This document shows, piece by piece, positions 26,788 through 35,325 of a DNA stretch of 64,000 nucleotides. Under the pieces are notes generated by a model that saw only the letters and a program-made list of their open reading frames with translations, made no database searches and was not told the DNA's origin. Positions within the stretch are counted from its first letter, which is position 1. Every line of letters starts with the position of its first letter. The position numbers were made by a program, and so were the translations under genes. Origin of the DNA: Ulvibacter algarum (GTDB taxonomy: Bacteria > Bacteroidota > Bacteroidia > Flavobacteriales > Flavobacteriaceae). The DNA is taken from the NCBI GenBank assembly GCA_947488905.1, contig CANLBJ010000001.1:186001-250000 (forward strand). The letters run 5' to 3'.

Positions 26788-26978
26788 AACAATAGATTTT
26801 GTTACATTGAGCGCAATAAATATGTGTTAAACAACCATCTGTTATTTATCTTTAACTGTGCTCAGGCTAACATTAGTGATTGTAAAAATACTGCTTATAA
26901 TTTTGTATTAAAAGTAGATACAATAGATTAACGTAATGTTATAATTAATAAATCTTTTGGGTTAATGTATTTATTCAA

Positions 26979-27887
26979 TTAAGAACTCAACCCCATCACA
27001 AACTTCTTAGGAGTAGTCCCAAATTTCTTTTTAAAAGCCGCAATAAAATGACTTGCTGTACTGTAACCAACTTTTAATCCCACTTCATTTACATTATGAG
27101 ATCCTGAGGCAAGTAGTTGTCGTGCAACTTCCATTTTATAATCTGACAAAAAAGTAAAAACTGGGGCTCCATAAATTTGCTTAAAACCCTCTTTAAGTTT
27201 ATTGATAGGCAATTGAATCTCATCACTCAGTTCTTTTAAAGTAGGTGGTTCTGCCATTCGTGCGATAATAATTTGTTTTGCCTTCTTAATTTTCACAACA
27301 TTCATTTCATCTACTAAAAAGGGGCATTGTTCTATATCAACATCTTCTTCACGATTAAAATAAAGGCTTAGCAACTCGTATGCTTTTCCCTTAAAATAAA
27401 GAGGCTTTACAGATGGGTGCAGATTATAATTCATTAATTGATTTAATACAATAGCCATAGATGGTGAGATCGTTGCATCTTTGTAGTATTTTCTATCCTT
27501 ATTCTCATCGCTTAAAAATGAGATATAGTTAGCCTCTGTAGAAAACAATGTATGAAATTTTTTAATAGGCAACAACACAGATATTACCCAAGAATGCGGC
27601 GCTACACTAACCTCAATAGGCAAATCTCTTTCTGGATTGTATAATAACAACGAACTGTTTTCTTGAATAGGCAATCTATAATTTCCATTGTTAAAACTAA
27701 AAGATCCATTCCCTTTTACACAAAAATGAAACTGAATGTAATTTGAATTAACATCACGTTTAAATAACTGATTTTCATCTGTTTCATTATTAAATTTCAA
27801 AATAAAAAAACCGTCTTCAATTGTGGTTTCTCTATAGATACCTTGAGCGATACTTTCTGAAATATTATTGGTTTGCAAATTGTCCAT
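26979..27887 (-). CDS. AraC-family transcriptional regulator divergent from hemA
   Basis: 302-residue regulator. The N-terminal sensing domain (about 1-195) is cupin-like (FHFCVKGNGSFSFNNGNYRL), and the C-terminal AraC domain (about 205-300) has helix-turn-helix pairs PTLKELSDEIQLPINKLKEG and VNEVGLKVGYSTASHFIAAF, then the GTTPKKF end. The layout resembles the PchR-like group, whose members often control iron or heme genes. Position back to back with hemA suggests that it regulates the heme locus; the ligand is not known. Confidence 0.9.
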   Translation of the reverse strand: MDNLQTNNISESIAQGIYRETTIEDGFFILKFNNETDENQLFKRDVNSNYIQFHFCVKGNGSFSFNNGNYRLPIQENSSLLLYNPERDLPIEVSVAPHSWVISVLLPIKKFHTLFSTEANYISFLSDENKDRKYYKDATISPSMAIVLNQLMNYNLHPSVKPLYFKGKAYELLSLYFNREEDVDIEQCPFLVDEMNVVKIKKAKQIIIARMAEPPTLKELSDEIQLPINKLKEGFKQIYGAPVFTFLSDYKMEVARQLLASGSHNVNEVGLKVGYSTASHFIAAFKKKFGTTPKKFVMGLSS

Positions 27888-27929
27888 TTATTTAGAATTG
27901 TTTTAAATAAGCTGCTTGTCGTGCTACAA

Positions 27930-27937
27930 CAAAGATA
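27930..27937 (-). promoter_or_regulatory. -7 promoter element of the AraC regulator
   Basis: Minus strand TATCTTTG, an exact TAnnTTTG match, 42 nt before ATG 27887. Confidence 0.6.
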
Positions 27938-28041
27938 CGTATTTATTGATTCTAAGACGATTTATGGGTTTTAACAAGAGTTTTCTACCCACTCCGACAT
28001 AAATGGTACCGCTAGCGTTATTTTTTAGGTATGTGATAATA

Positions 28042-28049
28042 TACTTTTG
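28042..28049 (+). promoter_or_regulatory. -7 promoter element of hemA
   Basis: TACTTTTG matches TAnnTTTG and gives a leader of about 70-75 nt before TTG 28128. The leader contains a short hairpin TGTGTG/CACACA (28064-28084). Confidence 0.55.
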
Positions 28050-28127
28050 CCTAAAATTGTGATTGTGTGAAAAATATCCACACACTAGCAAGAATGACTC
28101 AACACTATCAGAACGAATATCAATCAC

Positions 28128-29378
28128 TTGAACACAAATCAAACAGAATCATTCTTTGCTATTGGTCTTAATTACCAAAAGGCCGATGCAGAGATTCGTG
28201 GACATTTTAGTATTTCTGAAACAGCTCAAAAAGCAATTATTCTTTCTGCTAAAGAAAAAGGCGCTTCTTCTTTGACGCTAATATCAACGTGTAATAGAAC
28301 CGAAATTTATGGCTTTGCAAAAAGCGCAGATGATTTAATCAAATTGCTTTGCGAACATACACGTGGTACGGTAGAAGAGTTTAATAAAGTATCATATATC
28401 CATAACGGAAAAATGGCGGTTTCACACCTGTTTAAAGTAGGAACAGGTCTTGACAGCCAGATATTAGGAGATTTTGAGATTATTAGTCAACTAAGAACGG
28501 GATTACGCCGTTCTAAAAAAGCAGGCGTTCTCAACCCGTTTATGGAACGATTGGGTAACGCAGTAATTCAAGCCAGTAAACGCATTAAAAACGAAACCGA
28601 AATTTCGTCTGGTGCAACATCTGTAAGTTTTGCAGCTGTTCAATATATTATGGCACGTGTTCCTTATGTTTCAGAAAAGAATATTCTTCTCTTCGGAATT
28701 GGGAAAATAGGGCGTAACACCTGTGAAAACCTTATTAAACACACAAAAAATGAGCATATTACGCTCATAAACAGAACAAAAATAAAAGCAGAAGAAGTTG
28801 CCGGAAAGTTTAACTTAGTGGTGAAAGATTATGCTAACATACAAAGTGAAATTGCAGCAACAGACGTGTTAATTGTTGCCACAGGCGCACAACTACCTAC
28901 CATTAGCAAAGAACTTTTATATCTTAAAAAACCTTTATTAATTCTAGATCTTTCTATTCCAAAGAACGTTTCAGAAACAGTAAAAGAGAACCCTCTAGTT
29001 ACCTTGATACACTTAGATGAATTGTCTAAAGTGACAGATGCAACTTTAGAGCATCGCCAATCTCAAATACCGTTAGCACAAACTATTATTGAAGAGGTAG
29101 CATTAGAATTTAATACCTGGTCAAAAAACAGAACATTTGCACCAACTATTAAGGCATTAAAATCAAAGCTGAGCGATATTAAAATGGGCGAAATAGATAA
29201 TCAACGCCGTAAAATATCTGACTTTAACGAAGAGCAGGCAGAGATTATTAGTAATCGTATTATTCATAAAATCACTACCCAATTTGCCAACCATTTAAAA
29301 GGCGCAAACGGAACTACACAGCAAAGTATAGACCTTATAAATCAAGTGTTTCAACTACAAAGCACAAACGATGAATAA
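28128..29378 (+). CDS. hemA: Glutamyl-tRNA reductase
   Basis: 416-residue first enzyme of the C5 route to heme: it reduces glutamyl-tRNA to glutamate-1-semialdehyde. The catalytic Cys is in LISTCNRTEIYGF (near residue 55); the NADPH-binding region is ILLFGIGKIGRNTCENL; LDLSIPKNV and the C-terminal dimerisation helices follow. The protein starts at a TTG (MNTNQTESFFAIGLNYQ). No ATG or GTG lies between the upstream in-frame stop (28095) and this codon, so a TTG start is nearly forced and may keep expression low. It overlaps hemC by 8 nt. Confidence 0.96.
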   Translation: MNTNQTESFFAIGLNYQKADAEIRGHFSISETAQKAIILSAKEKGASSLTLISTCNRTEIYGFAKSADDLIKLLCEHTRGTVEEFNKVSYIHNGKMAVSHLFKVGTGLDSQILGDFEIISQLRTGLRRSKKAGVLNPFMERLGNAVIQASKRIKNETEISSGATSVSFAAVQYIMARVPYVSEKNILLFGIGKIGRNTCENLIKHTKNEHITLINRTKIKAEEVAGKFNLVVKDYANIQSEIAATDVLIVATGAQLPTISKELLYLKKPLLILDLSIPKNVSETVKENPLVTLIHLDELSKVTDATLEHRQSQIPLAQTIIEEVALEFNTWSKNRTFAPTIKALKSKLSDIKMGEIDNQRRKISDFNEEQAEIISNRIIHKITTQFANHLKGANGTTQQSIDLINQVFQLQSTNDE

Positions 29379-30312
29379 AGTAATTCGCATAGGTACAAGA
29401 GACAGCGAACTCGCATTATGGCAAGCAAATACGGTTAAAAGAAAACTAGAAGCTATAGGCTACAAAACCCTATTAGTTCCTGTAAAATCTACCGGAGATT
29501 TAGTACTCGATAAACCATTATACGAAATGGGAATTACCGGGATTTTCACAAAAACATTAGATATTGCCATGCTTAATGGCACTGTAGACATTGCAGTACA
29601 TAGTATGAAAGATGTACCAACAGCATTGCCTAAAGGGATCATTCAGACAGCTGTTTTAGAGCGCGCAATGACAGAAGACGTGCTAGTCTCTACTAGTAAT
29701 ATTGACTACACAAAACCGTGTACTATTGCTACAGGAAGTTTGCGCAGAAAAGCACAATGGCTTCACCGCTATCCACACCATACAGTCGTTGATCTCCGCG
29801 GAAATGTTCAAACTAGATTACAAAAGCTTAAAGATAATAATTGGGATGGGGCCGTTTTTGCAAAAGCAGGGCTTGACAGGTTAGGCTATCTTAATGAAGA
29901 AAAAATAACAAATAAAAACTTTGAAGGAACTATCGAAGTTTTAGACTGGATGATTCCTGCACCCGCTCAAGGCGCTATGGTGATCGTAACATTGCAAAAA
30001 GACGATTATTACACAAAAGCAATATCAAAAATAAATAATATTTCGGCAGAAATTTGCACTCAAATAGAGCGTGACTTTTTAAGAAAACTGGAAGGTGGTT
30101 GTACTGCTCCTATAGGTGCATTAGCAGAAATAGTGGGAGAAGATATTCAATTTAAAGGATGCTTATTTTCGCTTGATGGAAAGACAAAAATTGAAGTGGC
30201 AAAAACCATGGACAAGAATAATAGTAATGGTGGTGTTGATGCAGCGGTAGAGTTATTAGAAAATGGCGGCAAGGAATTGATGAAGGAGATTAAAGCAGAA
30301 ATGAATCAATAG
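29371..30312 (+). CDS. hemC: Porphobilinogen deaminase (hydroxymethylbilane synthase)
   Basis: 313-residue enzyme that polymerises four porphobilinogens into hydroxymethylbilane. Recognisable are IRIGTRDSELALWQA at the N-terminus, DIAVHSMKDVPT, ATGSLRRKAQW, VVDLRGNVQTRL and the dipyrromethane-cofactor Cys in RKLEGGCTAPIG near residue 247. ATG 29371 overlaps the end of hemA by 8 nt. After hemC comes an intergenic repeat before hemD. Confidence 0.97.
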   Translation: MNKVIRIGTRDSELALWQANTVKRKLEAIGYKTLLVPVKSTGDLVLDKPLYEMGITGIFTKTLDIAMLNGTVDIAVHSMKDVPTALPKGIIQTAVLERAMTEDVLVSTSNIDYTKPCTIATGSLRRKAQWLHRYPHHTVVDLRGNVQTRLQKLKDNNWDGAVFAKAGLDRLGYLNEEKITNKNFEGTIEVLDWMIPAPAQGAMVIVTLQKDDYYTKAISKINNISAEICTQIERDFLRKLEGGCTAPIGALAEIVGEDIQFKGCLFSLDGKTKIEVAKTMDKNNSNGGVDAAVELLENGGKELMKEIKAEMNQ

Positions 30313-30321
30313 TTAACGGTG

Positions 30322-30400
30322 TCCCCTCGAGCGCAGTCGAGAGGTCTTTTTATTAAATAGGAATTCTAAAATAGTTCTCGACTGTGCTCGAACGTACACT
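30322..30400. repeat. Inverted-repeat intergenic element before hemD
   Basis: Composite element: a hairpin CCTCGA-GCGCAG-TCGAGAGG, a T-rich spacer, then AAAATAGTTCTCGACTGTGC. A close copy with a shorter spacer follows hemD at 31121-31180, and the hairpin alone recurs at 38097-38118. The first hairpin with its TCTTTTT tail could also terminate or attenuate transcription between hemC and hemD. Confidence 0.7.
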
Positions 30401-30406
30401 GCAACA

Positions 30407-31114
30407 ATGCTTTCAATCCTATCCACAAAAAAACTAAAACCCAACCAAAGAGACTTACTCCTAGGGCAAGGTTTTACACTCGTGGATTACAACGCTATCA
30501 AAATTGAATTTATTAATTTTGATATGCCAGATAAAATAGAAAACGCAATATTCACAAGTCAGAATGGGGTGAATGCTTTTATAAAACAAGCACAATCTAC
30601 TCCCTTCTCAGTGAGAAAAGAGCTGGGGATGAGGGTTTTCTGCGTTGGTCAAAAAACAAAAGCGCTTTTAGAGCAAAACGGACTAAAAGTGATTGAAACA
30701 GCAAATTATGGAGCAGATTTAGCTCAAATAATTGCAAAAAACTATAAAAATGACTCCTTTTTTCTTTTTTGTGGTGAGCAAAGAAGAGACGAAATACCAA
30801 ATATGCTAAATGCTTCAAAAATTAATATTTCAGAAGTAAAAACATATAAAACAGTATTAAAACCACGTAAATTTGAACAAAAATGGGACGGAATCCTGTT
30901 TTTTAGCCCGAGTGGAGTGGAGAGTTATTTTGTTGAAAATGAAGACGGAGCGCAAGCGATTCTAGAACAAGTGCAGAATAACCAGCCGTTGCTAATCTGT
31001 ATAGGAGAAACAACTGCAGCTGCAGCAAGAAAATATAGTAAAAACATACTAATAGCAAACACAATTTCTGTAGAGAGTGTGATTGCAAAAGCAGTAAAAA
31101 ATTTAAAGATATAA
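30407..31114 (+). CDS. hemD: Uroporphyrinogen-III synthase
   Basis: 235-residue enzyme that closes hydroxymethylbilane with inversion of ring D. Sequence conservation in HemD is low; the call rests on [12 protein letters not shown] (the S-x-N motif near residue 47), [42 protein letters not shown] and [13 protein letters not shown] / [15 protein letters not shown], all in the right order, and on the position between hemC and hemE. It is bracketed on both sides by copies of the same intergenic repeat. Confidence 0.92.
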   Translation: MLSILSTKKLKPNQRDLLLGQGFTLVDYNAIKIEFINFDMPDKIENAIFTSQNGVNAFIKQAQSTPFSVRKELGMRVFCVGQKTKALLEQNGLKVIETANYGADLAQIIAKNYKNDSFFLFCGEQRRDEIPNMLNASKINISEVKTYKTVLKPRKFEQKWDGILFFSPSGVESYFVENEDGAQAILEQVQNNQPLLICIGETTAAAARKYSKNILIANTISVESVIAKAVKNLKI

Positions 31115-31120
31115 CAATGC

Positions 31121-31180
31121 CCCCTCGAGCGCAGTCGAGAGGTCTTTTTAAAATAGTTCTAGACTGCGCCCGAACAGACA
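31121..31180. repeat. Inverted-repeat intergenic element between hemD and hemE
   Basis: CCCCTCGAGCGCAGTCGAGA plus GGTCTTTTT and then AAAATAGTTCTAGACTGCGC, the second copy of the element at 30322-30400. The frame of hemE stays open through it by chance, which can mislead start prediction. Confidence 0.7.
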
Positions 31181-31188
31181 AACATATT

Positions 31189-32229
31189 ATGAGCAATAAC
31201 ATAAAAAACGACTTATTTTTAAGAGCCTTAAAAGGCGAAACTGTAGACCGTCCACCTGTGTGGATGATGCGTCAAGCTGGACGTTACCTGCCAGAATTTA
31301 TGGAAATCAAAGCAAAGTATGATTTCTTTACCCGCTGTCAGACTCCAGAGCTTGCTAGCGAGATTACAGTACAACCCATAAGAAGATATGGTATGGACGC
31401 GGCAATACTGTTTTGCGACATTCTAGTGATCCCACAAGCAATGAATATTCACGTAGAGATGAAACCGAATATTGGACCTTGGATACCAGAACCTATTCGT
31501 ACTCATAAAGATCTTGATCGTGTGATTGTGCCAGACATTAACGACACTTTAGGGTACGTGATGGAAGCGATTAAAATGACCAAAGAGAAGCTAAATGATG
31601 ACATTCCACTAATAGGTTTTGCAGGCTCGCCTTGGACACTTTTATGCTATTGCGTACAAGGTCAAGGGAGTAAAAACTTTGACAAAGCAAAAGAATTCTG
31701 TTTTACACAACCCGTTGCAGCCCACGAGTTATTGCAGAAAATTACAGACACAACTATTCTGTATCTAAAAGAAAAAGTAAAGGCAGGAGTGAATGCATTA
31801 CAAGTTTTTGATAGCTGGGGCGGGATGTTATCTCCAGAAGATTATCAAGAATTTTCTTGGCAATATATGCAACAAATTATTGATGCATTAAAAGATGATG
31901 CACCCGTAATTGCTTTTGGAAAAGGTTGCTGGTTTGCCCTAGATACAATGGCAAAAAGTGGCGCTTCTGCATTAGGTGTAGACTGGACGTGTTCTGCTAG
32001 AAACGCAAGATACTTAACGGGCGGAAACATTACACTACAAGGTAATTTTGATCCTACAAGATTATTTAGTCCACCAAAAGTGATCAAGAAAATGGTAAAA
32101 CAGATGATTGATGACTTCGGAAAAGATAAATATATTGTAAATCTGGGCCACGGAATTTTACCTAATGTCCCAATAGAAAATGCCGGTGCTTTTATTGATG
32201 CGGTAAAAGAATACAAAGCAGACTCTTGA
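31189..32229 (+). CDS. hemE: Uroporphyrinogen decarboxylase
   Basis: 346-residue enzyme that decarboxylates the four acetates of uroporphyrinogen III to give coproporphyrinogen III. Landmarks: [16 protein letters not shown] near the N-terminus, [39 protein letters not shown] and [11 protein letters not shown] at the C-terminus. The frame is open upstream to 31117, but that extension translates the intergenic repeat (MPPRAQSRG). ATG 31189 ([14 protein letters not shown]) gives the normal N-terminus. The stop overlaps the possible TTG start of the next gene. Confidence 0.97.
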   Translation: MSNNIKNDLFLRALKGETVDRPPVWMMRQAGRYLPEFMEIKAKYDFFTRCQTPELASEITVQPIRRYGMDAAILFCDILVIPQAMNIHVEMKPNIGPWIPEPIRTHKDLDRVIVPDINDTLGYVMEAIKMTKEKLNDDIPLIGFAGSPWTLLCYCVQGQGSKNFDKAKEFCFTQPVAAHELLQKITDTTILYLKEKVKAGVNALQVFDSWGGMLSPEDYQEFSWQYMQQIIDALKDDAPVIAFGKGCWFALDTMAKSGASALGVDWTCSARNARYLTGGNITLQGNFDPTRLFSPPKVIKKMVKQMIDDFGKDKYIVNLGHGILPNVPIENAGAFIDAVKEYKADS

Positions 32230-32714
32230 AAATCTGGACACGAATAAGGCGATTGAGTATTAAACAACTATGGAAATTTTCAATCTTATTTTTGAAACAT
32301 CCGTTATTGATTTTCCCAACCCTGAATGCAACAAAAAGAACCTTTGCTATTTGCAATGAACATTTTGGGACAGCACATAACAGAAGTAATGCGGCAAATG
32401 CTTTTAGGCACGCATTATGGAATGTACTTATTTGTAGAAATACATTAAAAAGAACCAAAAACAAACAGAAATCTGTCTTTTGGGCTCAAAAAGTAGGGGA
32501 TCTGTATGAAAAGGTGACTCAAAACAAACCATTAGAAGAGGCAATGGATTTGCATAATAACGCTGTGGGTAGAATCTACTTTTTAAATCTTATAGACAAA
32601 ACAGAAGAAGAAATCGTTAGCTTTACGCTAGAAAAGATGAAAAACGCAAAAAAAGTAGCCAATATTGAAGAAATGGAGCGTTATAGAATAGAAATGTTTT
32701 ATTTAGAAGAATAA
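32226..32714 (+). CDS. Protein of unknown function in the heme operon (DUF6973-like)
   Basis: 162-residue protein beginning [18 protein letters not shown]. It contains a conserved-looking block [20 protein letters not shown], rich in His, Asn and Arg, followed by KVGDLYEKV and [15 protein letters not shown] believe this corresponds to a flavobacterial domain of unknown function (DUF6973), but that label is from memory. The start would be TTG 32226 overlapping the hemE stop (TTGA). There are 5 nt between its stop and the next gene, so it is clearly part of the operon. Confidence 0.7.
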   Translation: MKIWTRIRRLSIKQLWKFSILFLKHPLLIFPTLNATKRTFAICNEHFGTAHNRSNAANAFRHALWNVLICRNTLKRTKNKQKSVFWAQKVGDLYEKVTQNKPLEEAMDLHNNAVGRIYFLNLIDKTEEEIVSFTLEKMKNAKKVANIEEMERYRIEMFYLEE

Positions 32715-32719
32715 AAGCG

Positions 32720-33499
32720 ATGATAAAAAATATCTTTAAAGGAATAAAAGCTTACGCCGGGACATTCAAGCTAATTGGTCAATTAAAACTCTGGAAATAC
32801 TTTGGAGTACCCGTGCTTATTAGTTTTCTAACGGCAACACTTATTGGTTTTTTAGCTTGGGGATTAAGTGATAACATAGGTAGATTTATTGCAAAACTCT
32901 GGGTTTGGGAATGGGGTAGTGAAACCTTTCTTAGTATTTCGGCATTTTTAGGTGGTCTTGCTATTATAGCGCTTGGCTTGATTCTTTATAAGCACATAAT
33001 AATGGCTTTAAGCGCGCCATTTATGAGTCCCGTTTCAGAAAAAATAGAAAAGCATTTATTAGGAGAACAGCATGTGCATCGTGACACTAGCAACAAAGAA
33101 CAACTATGGCGAGGGGTACGTATTAACGTGCGCAACTTATTTTTAGAGCTTCTTTTTACCATCCCGTTAATCATAATTAGTTTTATACCCGTGATAGGTA
33201 TTGTAGCTTCTGCACTTATCTTTTTAATCCAGTCATATTATGCTGGCTTCGGAAATATGGATTACACCCTAGAACGTCATTTTAAATATGATGAGAGCAC
33301 AAAATTTGTACGTGCTAACAGTGGTGTTGCCATAGGAAACGGCATTGTATTTATGGCAATGCTTTTTATTCCTGTGATAGGTATTATACTCGTATTACCA
33401 TTATCTGTTACTGCTTCTACAACAGAAACAGTTCGCTTAATTAAAGAAAGCGGAAGATTAAAAGTAGGTGATAGTACTGCAGAAAATTTAATATCATGA
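32720..33499 (+). CDS. EI24/CysZ-like membrane protein
   Basis: 259-residue integral membrane protein with four to six hydrophobic helices. The pattern NIFKGIKAYAGTFKLI, YKHIIMALSAPFMSPVSEKIE and YYAGFGNMDYTLERHF fits the EI24 domain family, which includes the sulfate transporter CysZ. In many flavobacteria an EI24 gene lies in the heme operon between hemE and hemF, as here. The substrate is not known. Its stop overlaps the next start by 4 nt (ATGA). Confidence 0.85.
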   Translation: MIKNIFKGIKAYAGTFKLIGQLKLWKYFGVPVLISFLTATLIGFLAWGLSDNIGRFIAKLWVWEWGSETFLSISAFLGGLAIIALGLILYKHIIMALSAPFMSPVSEKIEKHLLGEQHVHRDTSNKEQLWRGVRINVRNLFLELLFTIPLIIISFIPVIGIVASALIFLIQSYYAGFGNMDYTLERHFKYDESTKFVRANSGVAIGNGIVFMAMLFIPVIGIILVLPLSVTASTTETVRLIKESGRLKVGDSTAENLIS

Positions 33500-34020
33500 T
33501 CACCTGCTCTGGCTTTCAAATTAACCCATTAAAAATTGAAGAAGCAGCAATGCTTTCTCATTTAATGTTAGAGAATAGAGAACGGTTTAGCCTTTATTTT
33601 CCAGGGACACTTGCAGAGAATATTTCAGAAGAAAAATCTAGACAGTTTATTGATCAAGCAGCTCAAAAAATGAAGTCTAAAGAGCAGTTTCTTTACGGCA
33701 TTTTTGTTGACGGTATTGTGATAGGGCTCATATATATCAAAGACCTCAACTGGTCAATTAAAGAAGGAGAGTTTGCTTATTGTATAGGTGAAAAATATAC
33801 TGGAAAAGGATGGATCACTGAGGCTGTTAAAGCACTATCATCTCTGGCATTTACTAAACTTGATCTTGAGAGATTAAAAATAATCGCCCATAAAACTAAT
33901 ACTCCAAGTATACGAGTGGCAGAAAAATGTGGTTTCGCTTTTGTAGAAACCTTAAAAAACGAATTTACTCCTCCCGGTAAACAACCAATGGATATGGAAC
34001 TTTATCTACTTAAAAAATGA
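33496..34020 (+). CDS. GNAT-family N-acetyltransferase (RimJ/RimL-like)
   Basis: 174-residue acetyl-CoA-dependent acetyltransferase. The GNAT core is visible: LYGIFVDGIVIGLIYI (beta 4), GEFAYCIGEKYTGKGWITEAV (motif A; the acetyl-CoA loop is GKGW) and LERLKIIAHKTNTPSIRVAEKCGF (motif B), in the usual RimJ/RimL order, with an EYxL-like C-terminus (MELYLLKK). The substrate is unknown. It overlaps both neighbours by 4 nt, so it is tightly coupled within the heme operon. Confidence 0.9.
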   Translation: MITCSGFQINPLKIEEAAMLSHLMLENRERFSLYFPGTLAENISEEKSRQFIDQAAQKMKSKEQFLYGIFVDGIVIGLIYIKDLNWSIKEGEFAYCIGEKYTGKGWITEAVKALSSLAFTKLDLERLKIIAHKTNTPSIRVAEKCGFAFVETLKNEFTPPGKQPMDMELYLLKK

Positions 34021-34949
34021 AAGAACAATTTGTAACATACATTAGACAACTTCAAGAAACCATTACTTCTCGATTAGCAGATATTGATGGAAAAGCAACT
34101 TTTGAAGAAGACCTTTGGGAAAGAAAAGAAGGTGGCGGCGGTAGAACTCGCGTTATAGAAAATGGGGCAGTTTTTGAAAAAGGAGGTGTAAATATTAGCG
34201 AGGTTCACGGTAAATTACCAGAAAGTATGCAGCAGTATTTTGGCGTTAAAGATGCTAATTTTTTTGCTTGTGGCCTTAGTCTTGTTTTACACCCTGTAAA
34301 CCCAATGGTGCCTACTGTACACGCAAACTGGAGATACTTTGAGATGTACAACCAAGAAGGTGATATTGTAGACCAGTGGTTTGGAGGCGGTCAAGATTTA
34401 ACACCTTATTATTTGTTTGATGAAGATGCAAAGCATTTTCACCAAACATGCAAAACAGCTTGCGATAAACACAACACTGATTTTTACCCTAAATATAAAG
34501 CACGCTGTGATGAGTATTTTTATAACGCACACAGAGAAGAAGGTCGTGGTATTGGTGGGCTATTTTTTGATTACTTAAAAGCAACAGATGCATCTGCCGC
34601 AGTATTAGCTGAGGAAAAAGAAATGAAAATGCAAGATTGGTATAATTTTGTAACCGAAGTAGGGGATAGTTTTCTAGATGCCTACTGCCCTATTGTAGAA
34701 AAAAGAATGGATCTGCCTTTTACAGAAGAACAAAAAAACTGGCAAGAAATACGTCGTGGGCGTTATGTTGAGTTTAATCTAGTACACGATAAAGGGACTT
34801 TATTTGGCTTAAGAACAAACGGTAGAATAGAAAGTATATTAATGAGCTTACCTCCTCACGTACAATGGGTTTACAATCATCATCCAGAAAAAGGTAGTGA
34901 AGAAGAACGGTTAATTAATGTTCTAAAAAAACCTAAAGATTGGGTATAA
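34017..34949 (+). CDS. hemF: Oxygen-dependent coproporphyrinogen III oxidase
   Basis: 310-residue aerobic enzyme that converts coproporphyrinogen III to protoporphyrinogen IX. Signatures: GGGGRTRVIENGAVFEKGGVN (in parts), VHANWRYFE, WFGGGQDLTPYY, GRGIGGLFFDYL, RRGRYVEFNLVHDKGTLFGL and SLPPHVQW. Length and order match E. coli HemF. Its presence indicates an aerobic life style for heme synthesis; no oxygen-independent hemN is in this window. ATG 34017 overlaps the GNAT stop by 4 nt. Confidence 0.97.
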   Translation: MKEQFVTYIRQLQETITSRLADIDGKATFEEDLWERKEGGGGRTRVIENGAVFEKGGVNISEVHGKLPESMQQYFGVKDANFFACGLSLVLHPVNPMVPTVHANWRYFEMYNQEGDIVDQWFGGGQDLTPYYLFDEDAKHFHQTCKTACDKHNTDFYPKYKARCDEYFYNAHREEGRGIGGLFFDYLKATDASAAVLAEEKEMKMQDWYNFVTEVGDSFLDAYCPIVEKRMDLPFTEEQKNWQEIRRGRYVEFNLVHDKGTLFGLRTNGRIESILMSLPPHVQWVYNHHPEKGSEEERLINVLKKPKDWV

Positions 34950-34950
34950 T

Positions 34951-35313
34951 ATGAATTGCTACTGCGGAACAAAAAACACCTATGAAGATTGCTGTGGGAT
35001 TTTCCACAAAAATGGAGGCAAAACCACAACAGCAGAACAATTAATGCGATCGCGTTACTCAGCTTTTGTGCTAGCTAATGGTGATTATTTAATGCAAACA
35101 CATCATAAAAGCACACGGCCTTTAAAAGAGAAAAAAGCAATTGTAGAGTGGGCAAAATCTGTACAATGGCTTAAACTAGAAGTAGTAGAATCTACAGTTG
35201 ACACCGTAAATTTTAACGCTTACTTTTTAGAAAATGGCACTGCAGATGTTATTAGTGAAAACTCAAAATTTGTAAAAGAAAGTAATATCTGGTTTTACTT
35301 AGGTTTAGCATAG
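34951..35313 (+). CDS. YchJ-family protein with SEC-C motif
   Basis: 120-residue protein of the UPF0225/YchJ family. The N-terminal SEC-C zinc-binding motif CYCGTKNTYEDCC is followed by LMRSRYSAFVLANGDYLMQTHHKSTRP, read in parts, which is the YchJ-type NTF2-like domain, and ends ENSKFVKESNIWFYL. Function is unknown. It begins one base after the hemF stop and is probably the last gene of the heme operon, since the next gene is convergent. Confidence 0.9.
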   Translation: MNCYCGTKNTYEDCCGIFHKNGGKTTTAEQLMRSRYSAFVLANGDYLMQTHHKSTRPLKEKKAIVEWAKSVQWLKLEVVESTVDTVNFNAYFLENGTADVISENSKFVKESNIWFYLGLA

Positions 35314-35325
35314 TGAGAGACATCT

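Noticed and set aside
31117-31188. N-terminal extension of hemE beginning MPPRAQSRG
   Set aside because: It translates the intergenic inverted repeat; the family N-terminus begins at ATG 31189.
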